DNA of 64,000 nt from Flavobacterium inviolabile (GCF_013389455.1 NZ_CP058278.1:2480001-2544000); one strand, 5' to 3'; counted from the stretch's first letter, positions 54,429 to 63,776 are shown. Notes: generated by a model from the sequence alone, not told the origin. Numbers and translations: made by a program.

Positions 54429-54442
54429 ATGATATTTATCAT
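54429..54442. promoter_or_regulatory. Fnr-type operator, copy 3 (hemN)
   Basis: ATGATATTTATCAT; on the hemN strand this is ATGATAAATATCAT, identical to the core of the ccoS operator. It also lies in the upstream region of the divergent rhodanese gene, which may be co-regulated. Confidence 0.78.
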
Positions 54443-54506
54443 ACCGAAAACATTAACAAAGGGCTACTCACTTTTTTTGTACTTTTAGACCTTGAAAATT
54501 ACCCTC

Positions 54507-54896
54507 ATGAAAACAAAAATTTTTAGTCTGCTATTCTTTGTCTTCTTTTTAACAGCTTGCCAGGCGCAGGTAAAAAAAGGAACGCAGCTGGTTGCTCCGG
54601 ATGCTTTTGAAAAAACAATCACGGAAAACAAAGGACAGCTAATCGATGTGCGTACGCCTAAAGAATACAATTCCGGACATTTGAAAGGAGCAAAAAACCT
54701 GCACCTTTACGACCAGGACTTTAGCCAGCGTGTTGACAAACTGGACAAAAAACAACCGGTATATGTATATTGCAAAGCGGGTGGCAGAAGTGCCGAAGCT
54801 GTTGAAATTTTACAGCAGAAAGGATTTCAGAAAATCGTAGAACTGGACGGTGGTATGGATGCCTGGAATGACAGCAAAAAACCGGTTCAGAAATAA
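54507..54896 (+). CDS. Rhodanese-like domain lipoprotein
   Basis: About 129 residues from the ATG at 54507. The N-terminus MKTKIFSLLFFVFFLTACQ is a lipoprotein signal with lipobox LTAC. The rest is a single rhodanese domain: LIDVRTPKEYNSGHLKGAKNL, and the active-site loop VYCKAGGRSAEAV with the catalytic Cys. It should sit on the periplasmic side of a membrane and handle sulfane sulfur or act as a thiol partner. The LytS-like kinase starts 6 bp after its stop, so the three genes probably form one operon. The TTG at 54492 is a less likely start. Confidence 0.85.
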   Translation: MKTKIFSLLFFVFFLTACQAQVKKGTQLVAPDAFEKTITENKGQLIDVRTPKEYNSGHLKGAKNLHLYDQDFSQRVDKLDKKQPVYVYCKAGGRSAEAVEILQQKGFQKIVELDGGMDAWNDSKKPVQK

Positions 54897-54902
54897 ACTA
54901 GC

Positions 54903-55649
54903 GTGACAAAACTGGATTACATATTGTTACTGTTATGCCTGCTTACCTTGTGTTTCGTGGGCTATTTGCTGTACCGTTTGAAACGTTTGGAAAAAGAAAA
55001 GAAATACATGCAGGTCAAGTATGTCGATTTTGAAGAACGCTTTAATCACCTGCAACTGGAAACACTGGAATCCAAGTTAAATCCGCATTTGTTTAAAAAC
55101 ATACTGAATTCCATACAGTCGCATGCCTACCAGACCTATTTTGCAATGGATAAATTATCGAACGTACTGGATTACATACTGTATGAAAGCCGGCAGCGTT
55201 TTGTGAGTCCGAAAGAAGAAATTGACTTTGCCCTGAACCTGATTGAAATCAATAAAATCAAAATCAGTCCGTTGTTTGCGCTGACAATCAAAAAGAAAAT
55301 TGACGAAAACGACAGCATGTACCACCAGCGGTTACTGGCGCCTTTAATTTCGATCGATTTAATCGAAAATGCGTTTAAACATGCCGATCTGCAAAGTTCG
55401 GATGCGTTTATTACCGTTGTGATCGAATTAAAAGCCAATGTTTTTTCCCTGACGGTCTCCAATAAGATTTCCAATAAAATGACGTTTAAAAAAGAAAACA
55501 GCGGTTTGGGTTCCGAAACGCTGGAGCAACGTCTGAAAATTATTTATAAAAACCATTACAAACTGGACAAATTCGTTGAAGGAGATGTCTATTTTGCCCA
55601 TTTAAAAATTAACTTACGTGAGCACAAAACTCAAATGCTTGCTTCTTGA
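54903..55649 (+). CDS. LytS-type sensor histidine kinase
   Basis: A 248-residue kinase with one N-terminal transmembrane segment (YILLLLCLLTLCFVGYLLYRL), a short coiled linker, the phospho-acceptor block LNPHLFKNILNSIQSHAY (His in NPH), and an N-box DLIENAFKHA followed by GLGSETLEQRL for ATP binding. It has no obvious sensor domain. The start is GTG at 54903. It overlaps the LytTR regulator by 32 nt, a strong sign of coupled translation; the rhodanese lipoprotein precedes it. Confidence 0.88.
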   Translation: MTKLDYILLLLCLLTLCFVGYLLYRLKRLEKEKKYMQVKYVDFEERFNHLQLETLESKLNPHLFKNILNSIQSHAYQTYFAMDKLSNVLDYILYESRQRFVSPKEEIDFALNLIEINKIKISPLFALTIKKKIDENDSMYHQRLLAPLISIDLIENAFKHADLQSSDAFITVVIELKANVFSLTVSNKISNKMTFKKENSGLGSETLEQRLKIIYKNHYKLDKFVEGDVYFAHLKINLREHKTQMLAS

Positions 55650-56340
55650 CGACGAATTACCGGGATTAACCTATCTCAAAATGCTCTGTGAGCAAATTCC
55701 GGAACTGGAAGTGGTACGCGCCTTTAATAATCCCGAAACCTTTCTGGCGGAATGCCGGGAATATGAATTTGACGTGTTGATTTCCGATATTGAAATGCCA
55801 GGAATGAACGGTCTGCAGGTAGCGAATCTGCTGCAGGACAAAGCAGTCATTTTTACAACAGCCTATAAAGATTTTGCAGTGGAAGCCTACGAGCTTGATG
55901 CGGTGGACTATGTCGTGAAACCCATTAAAAAAGAACGTTTGCAGCAGGCAGTACAAAAAGTACTCAAACGCGTGGAAAGTTCTGCCAAAACCGTTAAAAA
56001 ACACTTACAGCTCAATACCGATAAAGGCAAAGCCATATTACCGATAGAACAGATATTCTTTATCAAATCGGCAGAAACCGACAGCAGGGATAAAATCATT
56101 TATTTACAGGATCTTACCAAACTGGTTGCTAAGAACTATTCGTTCGATAAATTGCTGAAACAGCTTCCGGCCGAAGAGTTTTGCCGCGTCAATAAAAAAG
56201 AAGCGCTGGCTATTAAAAACATCCAGTTCTATTCCCACGATGAAATTACGGCATCCCTGACGGCATCAAACGGAAAACCGTTCAGCTTTAGTTTGAGTGA
56301 AAGCTACCGTTCGGAGTTTCTGGAAAAAGTTAAGATTTAA
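55618..56340 (+). CDS. LytTR family response regulator
   Basis: A 240-residue regulator with a receiver domain (CLLLDDELPGLTYLKML, phospho-acceptor Asp in VLISDIEMPGMNG, Lys in VVKPIKKERL) and a C-terminal LytTR DNA-binding domain (KAILPIEQIFFIKSAETDSRDKIIYL to the end). The start GTG at 55618 lies inside the kinase gene. Partner of that kinase; its targets are not visible here. Confidence 0.9.
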   Translation: MSTKLKCLLLDDELPGLTYLKMLCEQIPELEVVRAFNNPETFLAECREYEFDVLISDIEMPGMNGLQVANLLQDKAVIFTTAYKDFAVEAYELDAVDYVVKPIKKERLQQAVQKVLKRVESSAKTVKKHLQLNTDKGKAILPIEQIFFIKSAETDSRDKIIYLQDLTKLVAKNYSFDKLLKQLPAEEFCRVNKKEALAIKNIQFYSHDEITASLTASNGKPFSFSLSESYRSEFLEKVKI

Positions 56341-56464
56341 ATTTCATTACATTTTTTTACCGTCTTGTTACAAGTCGCGTTTCAAATAGTGTCAATTTGT
56401 TTTTTTTCAATTCATTATATAGCACCTTTGCGCTAAAATAAGTGTAAGCCAAAAAGATAACATC

Positions 56465-58735
56465 ATGAAAAACTTCAAAAACAGTTTCTTCTACATTGGA
56501 ATAATCGGTGTAACATCAGCTTTGATGTATTGGATTGTACAAAACGGAAAAGGATTAGAAGCCGGCCGCCATATCGTAGTCGCTAATTCCGGAAACAGCC
56601 AATGGCAGGAATTTCTCAGCTCTTTAACGCATAACTTAACGCATCCGCTGGCTATATTACTGGCACAAATCGTAACCATTATATTTGTTGCCCGCTTGTT
56701 CGGGGAACTGTGCAAAAAAATAGGACAGCCAATGGTGATTGGTGAAATCATCGCCGGTATTGTCCTTGGTCCCTCTTTGGTAGGAACCTATTTCCCGGAA
56801 TTTTCGGCCGCCTTGTTCCCGGAAGCCTCGCTGGGGAACTTACAATTCCTGAGCCAGATAGGACTAATCTTGTTCATGTTTGTAGTAGGGATGGAACTGG
56901 ACCTGAAAGTACTGCAAAACAAAGCTAAAGAAGCGGTGGTAATCAGTCACGCCAGTATCGTGATCCCGTTTACCTTAGGACTGGTTTTAGCCTATTTTAT
57001 CTATACACAATTTGCACCGGACGGTGTTGAATTCCTTTCTTTCGGACTGTTTATCGGGATTGCAATGAGTATTACCGCCTTTCCGGTTTTAGCCAGAATT
57101 GTACAGGAAAGAGGATTGCACCGCACCAAACTGGGTGCAATGGTAATTACCTGTGCCGCAGCCGATGATATTACGGCATGGTGTATCCTGGCAGCGGTAA
57201 TCGCGATTGTAAAAGCAGGTTCTTTTTTAAGTTCCCTGTACATCATTGGGCTGGCCATCGTGTATGTGATCCTGATGTTAAAAGTAGTACGCCCGTTCCT
57301 GAAAAGAATCGGCGATTTATATACCAGTAAAGAAAGCATCACCAAATCGGTAGTCGCAATTTTCTTTTTAACCTTGCTGATTTCGTCTTATGCTACCGAA
57401 GTAATCGGGATTCACGCGTTATTCGGCGCTTTTATGGCGGGAGCCATTATGCCGGAAAACATGCGATTCCGTAACATTTTCATCGAAAAAGTAGAAGATG
57501 TTTCCCAGGTAATGTTATTGCCGCTGTTCTTTGTATTTACCGGTTTGCGCACGCAGATAGGCTTACTGGATGATCCGTATTTATGGAAAGTATGCGGATT
57601 GATTGTCCTGGTTGCCGTAGTGGGTAAATTTGTGGGAAGTGCGCTCACGGCTAGATTTGTCGGGCAGAACTGGCGCGACAGTTTAACCATTGGGGCCTTA
57701 ATGAATACCCGCGGACTGATGGAACTGGTGGTGTTAAACATCGGTTATGATTTAGGCGTTTTAAAACCCGAAATCTTTGCGATGATGGTTATCATGGCTT
57801 TGGGAACAACCTTAATGACCGGACCGGCGCTGGACCTGATCAACTTTATTTTCAAAACGAAAAACGATATCATTCCGTCCGAGATCAGCCAGATCAGCAA
57901 ATACAAAGTACTGGTTTCGTTTGACACACCCGAAGAGGGAAGAGGCTTGCTGCGTTTAGCCAATACTTTTGTAAAGAAGATGAAGAAAAATGCGATGGTT
58001 ACCGCCATGCACATTCCGCTTAGCAACGAAGTGAACCCGTTTAATGTGGAAGAATTCGAGGAACAATGCTTTAAGCCGATTTTAGCGGAATCGAAAGAAC
58101 TGAAACAAAAGGTAACCACCCTGTTTAAAACATCAACAGATATCGATTCGGATGTGATTGAAGTATCCAATAAAGGAGAATTTGACCTGGTTCTGATCGC
58201 GCTGGGACAATCCATCTTTGAAGGAACCTTACTGGGGAAAATTTTAGGATTTACAACCCGTATCATCAATCCTGAAAACCTGTTGAATAAATTCACCGGA
58301 AAGGAAAAACTATTCGAAAATTCGCCTTTTGACGAACGTACGGAACAAATCCTGGCCAAAACGGATGTTCCGGTTGGTGTATTGGTCGATAAGAACTTTG
58401 AAAAAGCAGACCGCGTTTTTGTAACGCTTTTTGATAATTCGGATGCCTTTTTAATTGATTATGCTCAGAAACTGATTGCCAATGTAGAATCGCAGGTTAC
58501 CGTACTGGATGTAGTGGGGAATATCAAAAACAATGCGACCATTAAAGAAGGCATTCGCGCGATCGAGCAACAGGCACCAAATCATATTAAATTACTGAAC
58601 GAACGTAAAATAGAAAAAGATTTCCTGCAGGAGCAGGATCTGATGATTATCAGTGTGGACAGCTGGAAAAAACTGGTTGAATCCAGAAGTACATGGCTGA
58701 ACAATACGCCGTCACTTTTAATTCTGAAGCCTTAA
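56465..58735 (+). CDS. CPA2 family cation:proton antiporter with C-terminal UspA-like domain
   Basis: A 756-residue protein. An N-terminal membrane part of about 12 hydrophobic segments contains the family blocks IAGIVLGPSLVG, LFMFVVGMELDLKVL, AAADDITAWCILA and TRGLMELVVLNIG. The C-terminal ~270 residues are soluble and look like a tandem UspA-like/nucleotide-binding region (KYKVLVSFDTPEEGRGLLRLANTFV). Members of this group exchange Na+ or K+ for H+. No regulator is adjacent in the same operon; an AT-rich 124-bp gap precedes the gene and contains no perfect -7 box. Confidence 0.85.
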   Translation: MKNFKNSFFYIGIIGVTSALMYWIVQNGKGLEAGRHIVVANSGNSQWQEFLSSLTHNLTHPLAILLAQIVTIIFVARLFGELCKKIGQPMVIGEIIAGIVLGPSLVGTYFPEFSAALFPEASLGNLQFLSQIGLILFMFVVGMELDLKVLQNKAKEAVVISHASIVIPFTLGLVLAYFIYTQFAPDGVEFLSFGLFIGIAMSITAFPVLARIVQERGLHRTKLGAMVITCAAADDITAWCILAAVIAIVKAGSFLSSLYIIGLAIVYVILMLKVVRPFLKRIGDLYTSKESITKSVVAIFFLTLLISSYATEVIGIHALFGAFMAGAIMPENMRFRNIFIEKVEDVSQVMLLPLFFVFTGLRTQIGLLDDPYLWKVCGLIVLVAVVGKFVGSALTARFVGQNWRDSLTIGALMNTRGLMELVVLNIGYDLGVLKPEIFAMMVIMALGTTLMTGPALDLINFIFKTKNDIIPSEISQISKYKVLVSFDTPEEGRGLLRLANTFVKKMKKNAMVTAMHIPLSNEVNPFNVEEFEEQCFKPILAESKELKQKVTTLFKTSTDIDSDVIEVSNKGEFDLVLIALGQSIFEGTLLGKILGFTTRIINPENLLNKFTGKEKLFENSPFDERTEQILAKTDVPVGVLVDKNFEKADRVFVTLFDNSDAFLIDYAQKLIANVESQVTVLDVVGNIKNNATIKEGIRAIEQQAPNHIKLLNERKIEKDFLQEQDLMIISVDSWKKLVESRSTWLNNTPSLLILKP

Positions 58736-58772
58736 AACTTAGTTAAGAATTTAAAATACCGTTGGCAAATTG

Positions 58773-58780
58773 TATTTTTG
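58773..58780 (+). promoter_or_regulatory. -7 box of the HMA-AraC regulator
   Basis: TATTTTTG, matching TAnnTTTG, 16 nt before the ATG at 58797. Confidence 0.55.
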
Positions 58781-58796
58781 ACAGTAAATTTACAGT

Positions 58797-59363
58797 ATGA
58801 TGAAAATTGCAGTCAAGAATATGGTTTGCCAGCGTTGCGTTTTAGCCGTTACGCAAATTTTAGATAAAATCGATCTTCCGTACCAAACCGTTATTATGGG
58901 CGAAGTGACGCTTGCTGACGATATGCCTGCCGAACAAAAATTAAAGCAGTTTTCTGATGAACTGGAAGCCATCGGGTTTGAAATCATTGACGATAAACGC
59001 AAACAGCTCATTGAAAAAGTGAAAGGGGCAATCATCAACTTTATTCACTACGATCAGGAAAAAACAAAACTCACCCTTTCCGAATTCCTGTCGGACAAAG
59101 TGCAATACGACTACAACTACCTGAGCAGCCTGTTTTCTGAAATGGAAGGCATTACCATTGAAAAATACCTGATCAACCAGAAAATAGAAAAAGTAAAGGA
59201 ACTGATCGTTTACGATGAACTTTCCTTAAAACAAATCGCCGATTTACTGGGTTACAGCAGCGTAGCCTACCTGAGCAATCAGTTTAAAAAAGTAACCGGG
59301 CTAACACCTTCCCACTTCAAAAACATCCGTTCTGAAAAAAGAATCCCTTTAGATAAAGTGTAA
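58797..59363 (+). CDS. AraC family regulator with N-terminal HMA-like domain, probable copper sensor
   Basis: A 188-residue protein with an unusual fusion. The first ~70 residues resemble a heavy-metal-associated domain (KIAVKNMVCQRCV with Cys11 and Cys14, then VTLADDMPAEQKLKQFSDELEAIGFEI). Residues ~80-185 are an AraC-type double HTH (TLSEFLSDKVQYDYNYLSSLFSEMEGITIEKYLI, then LSLKQIADLLGYSSVAYLSNQFKKVTGLTPSHF). The gene precedes copA by 83 bp and has its own -7 box. I infer that Cu(I) or a similar ion binds the CxxC and changes DNA binding at the copA promoter. Similar genes occur next to copper ATPases in Bacteroidota, to my knowledge, without much study. Confidence 0.85.
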   Translation: MMKIAVKNMVCQRCVLAVTQILDKIDLPYQTVIMGEVTLADDMPAEQKLKQFSDELEAIGFEIIDDKRKQLIEKVKGAIINFIHYDQEKTKLTLSEFLSDKVQYDYNYLSSLFSEMEGITIEKYLINQKIEKVKELIVYDELSLKQIADLLGYSSVAYLSNQFKKVTGLTPSHFKNIRSEKRIPLDKV

Positions 59364-59446
59364 ATCTTACAACTCTATTGTAAAATTCCACAACACTTTC
59401 CATAGCGTTATGATCGAACTTTGTACTATCAAAACGAGATACTATT

Positions 59447-61651
59447 ATGGAAGCCACTATCAAAAATTTTCCGGTAACCGGAATGACCTGTGCTTCTTGC
59501 GCAGTGAGCGTAGAAAGCATGCTGAAACACCAGAAAGGTGTTGTCGATGCGGCCGTTAATTATGCGAATGCCTCAGCAAAAGTTGCCTATAATCCGGGAG
59601 AAGCTTCTCTGGAAGAATTCAAAAATGCCATTCAGTCCATTGGTTACGATATGATCATCGAAGAAGATGTGAACGTGAATGAAGTTATAGCAGCACAAAA
59701 TAAAAATCATTACGAAAAGCTAAAAAACAAAACAATTGGCGCTTCAATCCTGACCCTGCCGGTATTTATTATCGGTATGTTTTTTATGGATATGCCATAC
59801 GGCAATCTGATCATGTGGTTTTTTGCCACTCCGGTTTTGTTTTGGTATGGAAAAGATTTTTTCAGCAATGCCTGGAAACAGCTACAGCACAAATCGGCTA
59901 ATATGGATACGTTGGTGGCGTTAAGCACCGGAATTGCCTATCTGTTCAGTGTTTTTAATACTCTTTTTGCCGATTTCTGGCACAGCAGAGGCGTCCATGC
60001 CCATGTGTATTTTGAAGCGGCAACAGTGGTGATTACGTTTATCCTTTTAGGGAAACTACTGGAAGAAAAGGCAAAAGGCAATACGGCTTCGGCCATAAAA
60101 AAACTAATGGGATTGCAGCCCAAAACGGTTACACTGGTTAAAGACAACGGTGACTATATGGAAGCACCGATAGAATCCATTGTATTTGGCGATTTGATAC
60201 TGGTAAAACCGGGCGATAAAATTGCGGTTGACGGGGAAGTGGTTTCCGGTAGTTCCTTTGTGGATGAAAGCATGATTTCGGGTGAGCCGGTTCCGGTGGA
60301 AAAAGAAAAAGGTGCCAGGGTATTTGCGGGAACACTCAACCAGAAAGGAAGCCTGCAGTTCAGAGCCGAAAAAGTGGGCGGTGAAACGCTGCTGGCACAC
60401 ATTATCAAAATGGTTCAGAATGCACAGGGCAGTAAAGCTCCGGTTCAGAAACTGGTCGATAAAATTGCCGGGATATTTGTACCGATAGTATTGGGAATTG
60501 CCGTAGTAACTCTGATTGTCTGGATAGTTCTGGGTGGCGAAAACGGCTTTACACAGGGATTAATGGCAATGGTTACCGTACTGGTTATTGCCTGTCCGTG
60601 TGCATTAGGTCTGGCTACGCCAACGGCGATTATGGTTGGTGTAGGAAAAGGAGCCGAACAGGGAATCTTAATTAAAGATGCGGAAAGTTTAGAGCTGGCA
60701 CAAAAAGTAGATACGATCATCCTGGATAAAACCGGGACAATCACCGAAGGGAAACCAAAAGTAACCGGGATACAGTGGCTGGCAGGCGACAGTTCGAAAG
60801 CTGCTATTTTAAAAACAATCGAAGCACAGTCGGAACATCCGTTAGCACAGGCTGTTGTGGATGCGTTTGAAGGGCTGAATACCGTTGCGATAAACGAATT
60901 TGAAAGCATTACCGGATTTGGAGTCCGCGCTAATGTGGACCACGAAATTTACTTTATCGGTAACCAGAGATTAATGGAGCAGAAAGGGATTGTGATTTCG
61001 GAAGAATTAAAACAGTTTGCCGCCGGTTATTATGCAAAAGCCGCTACGGTTTTATTCTTCGGTTCGCTTGAAAAAGTACTGGCGGTTATTGCCGTTCAGG
61101 ATGCGATCAAACCAACTTCGGTACAGGCCATACAGGAATTACAGGATAACGGTATTGAAGTAATCATGCTCACAGGCGATAATGAAGCTACAGCAGCTGC
61201 GGTTGCCGGACAGCTAAACATTAAACAGTTTAAAGCAGGTGTATTGCCGCAGGATAAATCGGCCTATGTGAAACAGCTGCAGGAACAGGGAAAAGTGGTC
61301 GCGATGGTTGGTGATGGTATTAACGACAGTGCGGCTTTGGCACAGGCAAATGTGAGTATTGCCATGGGTAAAGGTTCCGATATTGCGATGGACGTAGCCC
61401 ACATGACGATTATTGCGTCCGATTTAAAAAAGATACCGGTTGCGATCCAGCTGTCAAAACAAACCGTGAAAACGATCAAACAAAATTTATTCTGGGCATT
61501 TATTTACAACATTATCGGTATTCCGATTGCCGCCGGAATATTATACCCGATAAACGGATTTTTACTGAATCCGATGATTGCCGGAGCTGCTATGGCTATG
61601 AGCTCCGTGAGTGTGGTGAGCAACAGCTTACTGCTGAAATTTAAAAAGTAA
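59447..61651 (+). CDS. copA: Copper-exporting P1B-type ATPase CopA
   Basis: A 734-residue P1B-1 ATPase. The N-terminal HMA domain has GMTCASC (residues ~12-18), the membrane CPC is in [13 protein letters not shown] (~382), the phosphorylation site is [13 protein letters not shown] (~426), followed by the HP dipeptide in [10 protein letters not shown] and [15 protein letters not shown]. These are the residues expected for Cu(I) export. It follows the HMA-AraC regulator and precedes a small HMA chaperone gene, forming a copper module. A near -7 box GAACTTTG (59416-59423) precedes it. Confidence 0.93.
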   Translation: MEATIKNFPVTGMTCASCAVSVESMLKHQKGVVDAAVNYANASAKVAYNPGEASLEEFKNAIQSIGYDMIIEEDVNVNEVIAAQNKNHYEKLKNKTIGASILTLPVFIIGMFFMDMPYGNLIMWFFATPVLFWYGKDFFSNAWKQLQHKSANMDTLVALSTGIAYLFSVFNTLFADFWHSRGVHAHVYFEAATVVITFILLGKLLEEKAKGNTASAIKKLMGLQPKTVTLVKDNGDYMEAPIESIVFGDLILVKPGDKIAVDGEVVSGSSFVDESMISGEPVPVEKEKGARVFAGTLNQKGSLQFRAEKVGGETLLAHIIKMVQNAQGSKAPVQKLVDKIAGIFVPIVLGIAVVTLIVWIVLGGENGFTQGLMAMVTVLVIACPCALGLATPTAIMVGVGKGAEQGILIKDAESLELAQKVDTIILDKTGTITEGKPKVTGIQWLAGDSSKAAILKTIEAQSEHPLAQAVVDAFEGLNTVAINEFESITGFGVRANVDHEIYFIGNQRLMEQKGIVISEELKQFAAGYYAKAATVLFFGSLEKVLAVIAVQDAIKPTSVQAIQELQDNGIEVIMLTGDNEATAAAVAGQLNIKQFKAGVLPQDKSAYVKQLQEQGKVVAMVGDGINDSAALAQANVSIAMGKGSDIAMDVAHMTIIASDLKKIPVAIQLSKQTVKTIKQNLFWAFIYNIIGIPIAAGILYPINGFLLNPMIAGAAMAMSSVSVVSNSLLLKFKK

Positions 61652-61682
61652 AAACAAGATTAATCATAAAACAAATATCAAA

Positions 61683-61895
61683 ATGGAAACGATGAAATTC
61701 AAAACCAATATCAACTGTTCCGGATGTGTTCAGAAAGTAACCCCGGTATTAGATCCGTTAGTAGGCGAGAACAACTGGAAAGTGGAAACGGAAAATCCTA
61801 AGAAAATATTAACCGTTACCAGCGATGTTCCGGAAAGCACGCTGATGGAACAGGTGAAAAGTGCCGGATTTAACATTGAAAAATATACCGAATAA
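61683..61895 (+). CDS. Small HMA-domain metallochaperone
   Basis: A 70-residue single HMA domain with the metal-binding pair in NCSGCVQK, and the usual beta-alpha-beta pattern (VTPVLDPLVGENNWKVE, then ILTVTSDVPESTLMEQVKSAGFN). It should carry Cu(I) to CopA or to the regulator. It is the last gene of the copper module and is followed by a strong terminator. A second in-frame ATG at 61692 is possible. Confidence 0.87.
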   Translation: METMKFKTNINCSGCVQKVTPVLDPLVGENNWKVETENPKKILTVTSDVPESTLMEQVKSAGFNIEKYTE

Positions 61896-61923
61896 AAAAA
61901 GCCTCAGTATTGAGGCTTTTTTT
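61894..61923. terminator. Bidirectional terminator of the copper module and the M28 peptidase gene
   Basis: Ten-bp stem AAAAGCCTCA / TGAGGCTTTT (61897-61906, 61911-61920) with a 4-nt loop and A/T flanks on both sides, between convergent genes. Confidence 0.9.
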
Positions 61924-61924
61924 A

Positions 61925-62944
61925 TTATTCTCCGTTTTTGTCTACAACCGGACGGTTTGGACGGTTTGCCAGTTCCCAGGCGGTGGCAAAAGCCAGTCTG
62001 GCTCTTTTTTCCAGTAAATCATATTCGATTTTATCCGGTGTATCGCCCGGCTGGTGGTAATCTTCATGCACTCCGTTAAAGAAGAAAATCGCCGGAATTC
62101 CGTGTTTTGCAAAGTTATAGTGATCGGAACGATAGTAGATTTTCTCCGGATCGTTGCGGTCGTTGTATTTATAGTCTAATAAAAGGTTGACATATTTTTT
62201 ATTGGCTTCTTCGTTGATATTGTGCAAATCGGTACTCAAACGATCCGATCCGATAACGTACACATAATTACCATTGTCTTTATGTGCCGGATCACGTCGG
62301 CCGATCATGTCGATATTGATATCGGCAATAGTATTTTTTAAAGGGAACAAAGGATGTTCGGAATAATATCTTGAACCGTGTAAACCGTGTTCTTCACCGG
62401 TTACGTGTAAAAACAGTATCGAACGTTTTGGTCCGTGTCCGGCTTTTTTAGCATCCATAAACGCCTGAGCGATTTCTAACAGCGCAACAGTTCCGGAACC
62501 GTCATCGTCTGCACCGTTATAGATCTCACCGTTTTTCATGCCCACATGGTCATAATGTGCCGAAATGACCAATACCTCATCCGGTTTTTCCGAACCTTCA
62601 ATGTACGCCCAGATGTTTTCGGAATCGTTCAGCTTCGGACTGAAAGCACGAACCATAAATTCTGAGGGTACTTTCTGGTAAAAACTATCGGCTCCTTTGG
62701 GATAGGAGATTCCCATTTTTTTATATTCCGAAATAATATATTCTCCGGCTTTCTTCTGTCCCGGTTCTCCCGTATTTCTTCCTTCCATTTCATCGGAAGC
62801 AACGATATACAGGTGCTTTTTTAATTCTTCTTTATTGATTGTGCCAATGTATTTGGAAACATAATCTTTAGAAGATCCTTTTTGGGAAGAACAACTTCCC
62901 ATAAATAAGGACAGTGCCAAACTGCAAAGAATTATTTTTTTCAT
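61925..62944 (-). CDS. M28 family zinc peptidase, lipoprotein
   Basis: A 339-residue exported peptidase. The N-terminus MKKIILCSLALSLFMGSCSS has a lipobox-like MGSC. The M28 zinc ligands are visible: His in ISAHYDHVG, Asp in NGADDDGSGT, Glu pair in VTGEEHGLHGS, Asp in INIDMIGRRD and the last His in YRSDHYNFAKHG. It should be an aminopeptidase or related exopeptidase at a membrane surface. Convergent with the copper module. The frame starts with ATG at 62944. Confidence 0.9.
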   Translation of the reverse strand: MKKIILCSLALSLFMGSCSSQKGSSKDYVSKYIGTINKEELKKHLYIVASDEMEGRNTGEPGQKKAGEYIISEYKKMGISYPKGADSFYQKVPSEFMVRAFSPKLNDSENIWAYIEGSEKPDEVLVISAHYDHVGMKNGEIYNGADDDGSGTVALLEIAQAFMDAKKAGHGPKRSILFLHVTGEEHGLHGSRYYSEHPLFPLKNTIADINIDMIGRRDPAHKDNGNYVYVIGSDRLSTDLHNINEEANKKYVNLLLDYKYNDRNDPEKIYYRSDHYNFAKHGIPAIFFFNGVHEDYHQPGDTPDKIEYDLLEKRARLAFATAWELANRPNRPVVDKNGE

Positions 62945-63065
62945 GCTGTTATGATTGTGGTTTTAAATATGAGTAGTCTAAAATAACTTTTTGTTTCATT
63001 ATTTTCCGCGTTTTTTTCTACTTTTTTAAAAAGGATGTTAAAAAACGGTATTTTCGAAAAACAAT

Positions 63066-63728
63066 TTAGTCAAAACATTCCATTAGCAGCAGGTCACCTT
63101 CCTGATGCTCAATCGTTACGATGCCGTCCAGCACCACATGATTGCTGCTTCCGGTGCGGTAACCAATGGTCAGGCTATCGCCCTGCAATGGATAAAAAAG
63201 GTTTTTGGAATGGATACCGTTTACATTGCCGATAGGAATAAGGGAAATAATCGTATCGGCCGGGTACCATTTTTCAAATTTATTAGGTAACAGGAATATC
63301 TTTGAATGGTCATCGAGGATTACAATTTTTAACCGATTGCGGTACTGAACGATATTGGTAATATTCGTAATCGTGTGATCGGCTCTTTTGCCGGTTGCCC
63401 AAACGACGTTTACGGCAGGAATTTTTCGTTCGATAAGGTAATCGAAAGCCTTTTCCAGATCGGTTTTTTCCTGATCCGGCGTGTGGACAATCTCGATGGG
63501 ATATTGGGTCTGCTTATAGTATTCGGTATCAAAATCACGGTCAAAATCTCCCAGCAATACATCCACCTTAATACCCAGCTTTGCCACGCGCTCCATAGCC
63601 GAATCCAGAACAATTACCAAAGGCGACCATTCTAATAGCTGTCCCAGTAATTCTGCATCACAGGGTGCTCCGTTGGCAATTATTAAAGCGGGTTCCTGAT
63701 CATCGCGGACAATATGGTGTGAAGACAT
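63066..63728 (-). CDS. Thiamine pyrophosphokinase (thiamine diphosphokinase)
   Basis: A 220-residue protein from the ATG at 63728. It shows the family blocks ALIIANGAPCD, VDVLLGDFDRDFD, HTPDQEKTDLEKAFDYL and VVWATGKRADHTITNI, which form the ATP and thiamine sites. It makes thiamine diphosphate from thiamine. A TTG start 24 nt upstream would add eight basic residues and is less likely. The thiamine biosynthesis genes are not adjacent. The 121-bp gap to the M28 gene shows no clear promoter. Confidence 0.88.
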   Translation of the reverse strand: MSSHHIVRDDQEPALIIANGAPCDAELLGQLLEWSPLVIVLDSAMERVAKLGIKVDVLLGDFDRDFDTEYYKQTQYPIEIVHTPDQEKTDLEKAFDYLIERKIPAVNVVWATGKRADHTITNITNIVQYRNRLKIVILDDHSKIFLLPNKFEKWYPADTIISLIPIGNVNGIHSKNLFYPLQGDSLTIGYRTGSSNHVVLDGIVTIEHQEGDLLLMECFD

Positions 63729-63776
63729 TTTCTTTCTTTTGGATTCGTTCAAAAGTAAGGAATGATTTTAAAACAA

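Noticed and set aside
57745..58359. 204-codon frame antisense to the CPA2 antiporter gene
   Set aside because: Ser/Ile/Pro-rich translation typical of an antisense shadow; the plus-strand gene is clearly the real one.
59401..59446. Fnr-type palindrome before copA (TTATGATCGAAC)
   Set aside because: Only the left half (ATGAT) matches; no ATCAT half-site at the right spacing.
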